Below are positions 6,726 through 10,239 of a stretch of DNA of 10,239 bases, piece after piece (the first letter of the stretch is position 1; each line of letters starts with the position of its first letter). The notes beneath the pieces are model-generated. The model was not told where the DNA came from. It saw only the letters and a program-made list of their open reading frames with translations, and did not search any database. The DNA is from Candidatus Bipolaricaulota bacterium (GTDB taxonomy: Bacteria > Bipolaricaulota > Bipolaricaulia > UBA7950 > UBA9294), in NCBI GenBank assembly GCA_015485945.1, contig WFSM01000096.1, positions 1-10,239 of the forward strand, written 5' to 3'. The translations under genes were made by a program, and so were the position numbers.

Positions 6726-7963
6726 TGTACGCGCTGATTCATCAGGACACGCATTCCCGCGCTCGCACCGGAGTAATCCACACCGCGCACGGGGACGTCG
6801 CCACTCCGGCGTTTGTGGCGGTGGCAACGCGGGCAAGCGTCAAAGCGGTCGAACCGGATGCGATCCGTGAAATCGGCGTTCAAATGGTGATTTCCAACTC
6901 TTATCACCTTCACCTGCGACCGGGCGAGGACACGATCGCCCGCCTCGGGGGGCTGCACGGGTTCTCAGGGTGGAACGGGCCGACGATGACTGATTCCGGC
7001 GGGTTTCAGGTGTTCAGCCTCGGCGCGGGCAAGGAACACGGGGTGGGCAAGGTAGCGTCGATATTCCCGGGTGAGGACCGCCCTCGCCAACCGGGCAACT
7101 ACAAACAGGGAAAATCACTCGTAAAACTGACCGAGGACGGAGTGTGGTTCCGGTCGGTGATCGACGGCTCACCGCGGTTCTTTTCCCCGGAGAGCGTGAT
7201 CGAACTCGAGCGCAACCTCGGAGCGGATATCATCCTCGTGTTGGACGAGTGCACGTCACCGCTGCACGACTACGCCTACACCAAGAACGCGATGGAGCGC
7301 ACCCACCGCTGGGCAGCGCGGGCGGTAGCCGCATTCGCCCGCCTTCATGATGAGGTTTGGTTTCCCAACCCGGAGCAACATCTATTCGGAATCGTTCAGG
7401 GCGGAGCGTACGAGGATCTACGGACCGAGAGCGCACGTACGATCGCCACAATGGGGTTCGCCGGGTTCGCGATCGGAGGATCGCTGGGAAAATCCAAGTC
7501 CGACATGTACCACGTCCTTGACTGGACGATCCCTATATTGCCGGCGGACAGGCCGCGCCACCTGCTTGGGATCGGTGAGATTGAAGACATCTTCGCTGCG
7601 GTGCGTCGCGGTGTGGATACGTTCGACTGTGCCGCCCCGACGCGAATCGCCCGTAATGGAACGGTGTTCGTCAAGGAAGCACCGCGCCACCGCATCAACC
7701 TGCGCAACGCGCGGTTCCGCGATGACTTCCGCCCGATTGACCCGACGTGTGACTGCTTCACGTGTCGCCACCACTCCCGCGCCTACCTGCGCCACCTGTG
7801 CCGTGCTGGTGAGCTGTCATTCTACCGGCTAACGACCATTCACAACCTGCGGTTTCTCACCCGACTGATGGCTGAGATCAGAGATGCGATCGGTGCCGAC
7901 CGATTCGACGCACTCGCCGCCGAGTGGGGTGTCGTCACCGGTTACCCTGACTCGACGGACTGA
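6725..7963 (+). CDS. tgt: tRNA-guanine(34) transglycosylase with atypical substrate loop (probable queuine user)
   Basis: Tgt exchanges guanine-34 of tRNAs with GUN anticodons (Asp, Asn, His, Tyr) for a 7-deazaguanine base. In this 412-residue protein, TDSGGFQVFS (89-98) holds the general Asp90. LDECTS (173-178) aligns with the Asp156/Cys158 base-recognition site of Zymomonas Tgt, and TFDCAAPTR (299-307) holds the nucleophile Asp301. Zinc ligands are Cys342, Cys344, Cys347 and His373. Two things are unusual. About 30 extra residues (roughly 101-133) lie between FSLG and KLTEDGV, and the loop that reads GGLAVGE in preQ1-type enzymes is GGSLGKSK here (251-258), one residue shorter. The first explains the length against about 375 residues in E. 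coli. Translation starts at the TGATG overlap with qng1 and has no Shine-Dalgarno of its own, so it probably depends on reinitiation. The 3' end overlaps convergent dciA by 22 bp. Confidence 0.95.
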   Translation: MYALIHQDTHSRARTGVIHTAHGDVATPAFVAVATRASVKAVEPDAIREIGVQMVISNSYHLHLRPGEDTIARLGGLHGFSGWNGPTMTDSGGFQVFSLGAGKEHGVGKVASIFPGEDRPRQPGNYKQGKSLVKLTEDGVWFRSVIDGSPRFFSPESVIELERNLGADIILVLDECTSPLHDYAYTKNAMERTHRWAARAVAAFARLHDEVWFPNPEQHLFGIVQGGAYEDLRTESARTIATMGFAGFAIGGSLGKSKSDMYHVLDWTIPILPADRPRHLLGIGEIEDIFAAVRRGVDTFDCAAPTRIARNGTVFVKEAPRHRINLRNARFRDDFRPIDPTCDCFTCRHHSRAYLRHLCRAGELSFYRLTTIHNLRFLTRLMAEIRDAIGADRFDALAAEWGVVTGYPDSTD

Positions 7964-8472
7964 GAATGATCGAATCGACACCCCGGGCACAAATCTCCGT
8001 CCCCGAAAAACACGACTCCGCACCGCACGCATCGCTTCGCACCCGCGGCTAGCAGTGCTGCCTCCCGCTGGCGTAGAGTGACGTACAGCCGGGTGAACGA
8101 CCGTTGCAGTTGGGGGTCAGGCACACCCGCGAACATGTGTGCTGCATCCGCCGGCAACTGGGGATCATGCGGAGGGTGCGGTATCCGGCGTGGGAGTGGT
8201 ATCCGCCCGGGGATAAACCGGATTTCACGCACGACGGCCGCTCCGACTGCCTGATTGAGACGGGCGATGTACTGTTCCCGAAGTAAGAATAGCTCCTGGC
8301 GGGCGGCAGCTGAATTCACAGCGACTGTAAGGATTCCATCAGTGAATCGGATTGGCTTAGTAATGCGGGCAATTTGGGGGCCACCGATTTCTGGCCATAA
8401 CAGTAATGGTTGTTGGGCACTAAACTTTTCCCCCAGATTGTAGCGGCGTAGTACTTCAGTTACCCAGTTCAT
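7942..8472 (-). CDS. dciA: DciA-type replicative helicase loader (DUF721) with C-terminal zinc ribbon
   Basis: The 176-residue protein begins with a DciA/DUF721 domain (about 1-90). It has VTEVLRRYNLGEKF, the conserved tryptophan in LLLWPEIGG (23-31), and GILTVAVNSAAARQELFLL (46-64), followed by IREIRF-like strand VREIRFIPG (81-89). DciA proteins help load the DnaB helicase at the origin in bacteria lacking DnaC/DnaI-type loaders. A proline-rich linker (89-120) and a helix lead to a zinc ribbon with Cys148, Cys151, Cys162 and Cys165 (CxxC-x10-CxxC). An in-frame TAA lies directly before the ATG, so the start cannot be further upstream; the ribosome site is weak (AGG about 8 nt upstream). It follows dnaA and the probable origin on the same strand, which fits its proposed role. 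The last 22 bp overlap the end of tgt on the other strand. Confidence 0.85.
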   Translation of the reverse strand: MNWVTEVLRRYNLGEKFSAQQPLLLWPEIGGPQIARITKPIRFTDGILTVAVNSAAARQELFLLREQYIARLNQAVGAAVVREIRFIPGRIPLPRRIPHPPHDPQLPADAAHMFAGVPDPQLQRSFTRLYVTLRQREAALLAAGAKRCVRCGVVFFGDGDLCPGCRFDHSQSVESG

Positions 8473-8542
8473 TTAAAGGACCTGTAGGAGTTGTAGTGGG
8501 GACATTAGTCTGGGGAAAAGGGCACGATTGTCGATCCTGTCC

Positions 8543-8571
8543 AGTGTAACCGTTGGGGAAAACCCTGTGGA
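8543..8571 (-). promoter_or_regulatory. Possible dciA promoter overlapping a DnaA box
   Basis: On the minus strand, TCCACA (8566-8571; 4/6 to TTGACA) is followed by a 17-nt spacer and TACACT (8543-8548; 4/6 to TATAAT). Transcription would begin near 8536, leaving a leader of about 64 nt before dciA. Both elements are weak, but the spacing is ideal. Because the -35 lies within the perfect DnaA box, DnaA would compete with RNA polymerase here if the promoter is real. Confidence 0.25.
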
Positions 8572-8574
8572 TAA
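8566..8574 (-). promoter_or_regulatory. DnaA box, perfect consensus
   Basis: The plus strand reads TGTGGATAA, so the minus strand carries TTATCCACA, the full consensus recognised by the domain IV helix-turn-helix of DnaA. It lies upstream of dciA and overlaps a possible -35 element (TCCACA) of that gene. Confidence 0.8.
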
Positions 8575-8576
8575 CC

Positions 8577-8605
8577 TGTTCATAACGGTGGAAAACAGTG
8601 GATAT
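8577..8605 (-). promoter_or_regulatory. Cluster of weak DnaA-box-like sites
   Basis: Three minus-strand 9-mers each match TTATCCACA at 7 of 9 positions: TTATGAACA (8577-8585), TTTTCCACC (8587-8595) and ATATCCACT (8597-8605). Their start-to-start spacing is 10 bp, about one helical turn, and the first starts 11 bp from the perfect box. Together with that box they form an array of four same-oriented, helically phased sites that could support cooperative DnaA filament growth. Confidence 0.45.
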
Positions 8606-8643
8606 GCGCTGGGGAGAACTTTGCCCGTAGTTGTTCACTGTAC

Positions 8644-8652
8644 TTTTCCACA
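8644..8652 (+). promoter_or_regulatory. DnaA box, one mismatch
   Basis: TTTTCCACA differs from TTATCCACA only at the third position. The same variant occurs again at 8698-8706, which supports real binding sites in place of chance matches. Confidence 0.6.
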
Positions 8653-8697
8653 ACGAACAGCGCTTTTTCACCACTTTTCCGCCCCTTTTCCCCAGGG

Positions 8698-8706
8698 TTT
8701 TCCACA
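8698..8706 (+). promoter_or_regulatory. DnaA box, one mismatch
   Basis: This is a second copy of TTTTCCACA, preceded by CAGGG. The 11-bp string CAGGGTTTTCC (8693-8703) also occurs in reverse complement at 8557-8567, next to the perfect DnaA box. Confidence 0.6.
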
Positions 8707-8762
8707 GGGAGCCGATAGTCACTCGCTTGCTGTGTTGCCGTCTATACACGTGTTTCCGAAGT

Positions 8763-10103
8763 TCAACGAACGGTAAACCGGGCCCGCAGGCTCTCTTCAA
8801 TCTCTTTTATCTCCGCATGAAGGAGCGGCATCTCTTCGATGAGGGACTTAATCTTCATGTAGGAATGCATGATTGTGGTGTGATCTCGGTTTCCGAACTG
8901 GCGTCCGATAGCGGGAAACGACTGGTTGGTGAGCTCGCGTGTCAGGTAGATCGCGATATGACGCGCTTGGGAGATCTCTTTTTTGCGACTTGCCCCTTCG
9001 ATGTCGCGCCGTTTCAAGTGGTACCTGGTTGCAACTTCGTCCTTGATGTGCTCCGCGCTCAACCGCTCGCGCTTGCCCTCCTCGGGGAGCATGTCCTCCA
9101 GGGTGGTGGGGGTAAGGTTCTGGCCCTCCAGCTCGGCATGAGCGATCGCCCGGACGAGTGCTCCCTCCAATGCACGGACGTTGGATGAAATGCGGCTGGC
9201 GATCAGTTCGAGGATATCGTCATTTACAATCAATCCGCGGTTTTGCGCCTTTTCGCGCAGAATCGCGACCCTGGTCTCGAAATCCGGCGGTTGGATATCG
9301 GCCACTAACCCCCAGCGAAATCGAGATACCAACCGTTCCTGCAGCCCGGATAGCTCTTCGGGTGGGCGATCGCTCGACAGCACGATCTGCTTTTCGCGGC
9401 CGTATAGCTCGTTGAACGTATGGAACAATTCCTCCTGTGTTGCTTCCTTGCCTTGCAGAAAATGCACGTCGTCGATGAGAAGAAGATCGATGCGGCGGTA
9501 CTTCTCGCGAAACGCGGACGTGGTATTTCCCCGGATGGCGTTGATCAGCTCGATGGCGAACCGCTCCGATGTTGTGTACACGATTGTCATTGGTTGTTCG
9601 GATTGGAGAATAAAGTTGCCGATTGCCTGGAGAAGGTGGGTTTTACCCAACCCAACGCTTCCGTAGATGAACAGGGGGTTATACGCCTTGCCCGGCGCTT
9701 CGGCCACCGCCATTGACGCTGCGTACGCGAGGTGATTGTTTTTCCCGCGCACGAATTGGTCGAACGTGTAATCGGGATTGAGGGGGAGAGTGTTTCCGTG
9801 CACAGCTATCCGTGTTGGCGAGATTGAGGGGGGAGAAAGATCATCATGCTTTGTCTCGGCGACCGCGAAATTAATCGCAAGCTGATCGCCGAAGTGAGCT
9901 TGGCTGAGCCGATCGATGATGTTCCGATAGCGCCGCTCGATCCCGCCTTTGATGAAACTGTCCGGAACTGCGACGACGAGTTGGTCGTCCGTCATTTGCA
10001 GCGGCCGTGTCTCACCAAACCACGTTTCAAAACTGGCGCGCGGGAGTTCCTTTCGCAATCCAGAAAGGATACTTTCCCAGACGGCCATGGGATTTTCATT
10101 CAT
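8763..10103 (-). CDS. dnaA: Chromosomal replication initiator protein DnaA
   Basis: DnaA is the AAA+ ATPase that binds DnaA boxes, opens the origin and recruits the helicase. The 446-residue protein shows domain I (about 1-80, with W9 and SFETWF at 24-29), a short domain II linker (about 81-108), the AAA+ domain III (about 110-335) and DNA-binding domain IV (about 345-446). In domain III, Walker A is GSVGLGKT (148-155), Walker B is LLLIDD (207-212), sensor 1 is VLSSDRPP (241-248), the arginine finger is in VSRFRWG (Arg261), and sensor 2 is in NVRALEGAL (Arg310). In domain IV the signature SFPAIGRQFGNRDHTTIMH (395-413) contacts the DnaA box. All key residues are present. The ATG at 10103 is preceded by GAGGGG at 6 nt. 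A promoter lies at 10124-10153, and DnaA-box clusters follow the gene, not precede it. Confidence 0.98.
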   Translation of the reverse strand: MNENPMAVWESILSGLRKELPRASFETWFGETRPLQMTDDQLVVAVPDSFIKGGIERRYRNIIDRLSQAHFGDQLAINFAVAETKHDDLSPPSISPTRIAVHGNTLPLNPDYTFDQFVRGKNNHLAYAASMAVAEAPGKAYNPLFIYGSVGLGKTHLLQAIGNFILQSEQPMTIVYTTSERFAIELINAIRGNTTSAFREKYRRIDLLLIDDVHFLQGKEATQEELFHTFNELYGREKQIVLSSDRPPEELSGLQERLVSRFRWGLVADIQPPDFETRVAILREKAQNRGLIVNDDILELIASRISSNVRALEGALVRAIAHAELEGQNLTPTTLEDMLPEEGKRERLSAEHIKDEVATRYHLKRRDIEGASRKKEISQARHIAIYLTRELTNQSFPAIGRQFGNRDHTTIMHSYMKIKSLIEEMPLLHAEIKEIEESLRARFTVR

Positions 10104-10123
10104 CGGACGCCCCTCATCGCCTA

Positions 10124-10153
10124 ACCATAGCGGAATAAACCTTAACCCGTCAA
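10124..10153 (-). promoter_or_regulatory. Sigma-70-type promoter of dnaA
   Basis: On the minus strand, TTGACG (10148-10153; 5/6) is followed by 18 nt and TATGGT (10124-10129; 4/6). Transcription would start near 10117, giving a leader of only about 14 nt that still includes the GAGGGG ribosome site. The promoter fits into the 59 bp between the tRNA-Phe gene and dnaA. I see no DnaA box overlapping it. Confidence 0.55.
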
Positions 10154-10162
10154 GGGAAAGCC

Positions 10163-10238
10163 TGGTGCCGAGGCCCAGATTCGAACTGGGGACACCGGCC
10201 TTTTCAGGGCCGTGCTCTACCGCCTGAGCTACCTCGGC
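10163..10238 (-). tRNA. tRNA-Phe (anticodon GAA)
   Basis: The 76-nt sequence folds into a complete cloverleaf. The acceptor stem GCCGAGG pairs perfectly with CCTCGGC, and the D arm is GCTC/GAGC around an 8-nt loop. The anticodon stem CGGCC/GGCCG encloses loop CTGAAAA, which gives anticodon GAA. The variable loop is GTGTC, and the T arm CCCAG/CTGGG encloses TTCGAAT. The discriminator is A, and the 3' CCA is encoded (10163-10165). It lies 59 bp upstream of dnaA on the same strand. Confidence 0.97.
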
Positions 10239-10239
10239 G

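Larger units (their letters stand above)
8510..8695. repeat. Perfect 13-bp inverted repeat spanning the origin region
   Basis: CTGGGGAAAAGGG at 8510-8522 recurs as its exact reverse complement at 8683-8695, with 160 bp between. The arms enclose the perfect DnaA box and most of the other sites. A 13-bp exact match in inverted orientation inside 290 bp is unlikely by chance, though the G/A-rich composition raises the odds. The role is unknown. Confidence 0.6.
8473..8762. other. Probable chromosomal replication origin (oriC) between dnaA and dciA
   Basis: This 290-bp stretch has no credible gene. It holds one perfect DnaA box (8566-8574, minus), two boxes with one mismatch (8644-8652 and 8698-8706, plus), and weaker 7/9 matches at 8577-8585, 8587-8595 and 8597-8605 (all minus). 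It lies directly after dnaA, where many bacterial origins sit, and directly before a helicase-loader gene. GGAAAA motifs dominate the left half and TTTTCC motifs the right half. No long AT-rich unwinding element is obvious. Only strand-asymmetry analysis of the whole chromosome could confirm it. Confidence 0.7.

Noticed and set aside
7921..7954. Imperfect hairpin (CGAGT-GGGT / ACCC-ACTCG) at the tgt/dciA convergent end, considered as a terminator
   Set aside because: The stem is interrupted, the loop is about 13 nt and no T-tract follows on either strand; it is also inside both coding sequences.
8742..8750. CTATACACG as a DnaA box
   Set aside because: It matches the TTATCCACA consensus at only 6 of 9 positions and lies apart from the phased cluster.
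8456..8800. Minus-strand open frame of 114 codons across the dnaA-dciA gap
   Set aside because: It overlaps the ends of both genes and all DnaA boxes, has no recognisable domain, and its composition simply reflects repeated TTTTCC/GGAAAA motifs.
8631..9188. Plus-strand open frame of 185 codons
   Set aside because: It is antisense to the conserved DNA-binding end of DnaA and shows no family resemblance.

Overview
The window comes from a moderately GC-rich bacterium. DnaA, a DciA-type helicase loader, bacterial -35/-10 promoters, Shine-Dalgarno sites and a bacterial-type Tgt all point to Bacteria. The mix of a secreted NosD-like beta-helix protein, a DUF4015 glycosidase-like protein, queuosine-salvage genes and an unusual Tgt loop would fit a deep-branching or candidate-phylum lineage. 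Bipolaricaulota (former OP1/Acetothermia) is my guess, but it is inferred from gene style and not shown by the sequence.

Layout. (1) Positions 1-3487, minus strand: a promoter drives a secreted beta-helix protein with a C-terminal DUF192 domain. A SerB-like HAD phosphatase follows after 2 nt. A second clear promoter, overlapping the phosphatase stop codon, drives a stomatin/slipin gene, and 8 nt after that begins a gene for what looks like an FAD/NAD(P)-binding oxidoreductase, cut by the window edge. (2) Positions 3488-7963, plus strand: a divergent secreted DUF4015 protein, then a tightly packed cluster of a class I SAM-dependent methyltransferase, a DUF2419 queuosine-salvage protein (Qng1 type) and tRNA-guanine transglycosylase (tgt). 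The last three are joined by two TGATG stop/start overlaps. (3) Positions 7942-10239, minus strand: tRNA-Phe(GAA), dnaA, a 290-bp non-coding stretch rich in DnaA-box-like sites (probable oriC), and dciA, whose 3' end overlaps the 3' end of tgt.

How the genes work together. Qng1 proteins release free queuine from queuosine 5'-monophosphate, and Tgt inserts a 7-deazaguanine base at position 34 of GUN-anticodon tRNAs. Translationally coupled, they look like a salvage route in which Tgt uses queuine directly. Two features of Tgt support a non-standard substrate: an altered, shortened specificity loop, and an insertion of about 30 residues near the active site. The coupled methyltransferase has no obvious role in known queuosine pathways and is the most open question here. 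At the other end, dnaA, probable oriC and the helicase-loader gene dciA form a compact replication-initiation locus. The neighbouring tRNA-Phe and the secreted proteins have no evident functional link to it.

Non-coding stretches: 785-842, 3425-3662, 4668-4716, 8473-8762 and 10104-10162 hold the promoters and the origin described below. No non-coding stretch exceeds 300 bases. I saw no convincing rho-independent terminator, IS element or CRISPR array.
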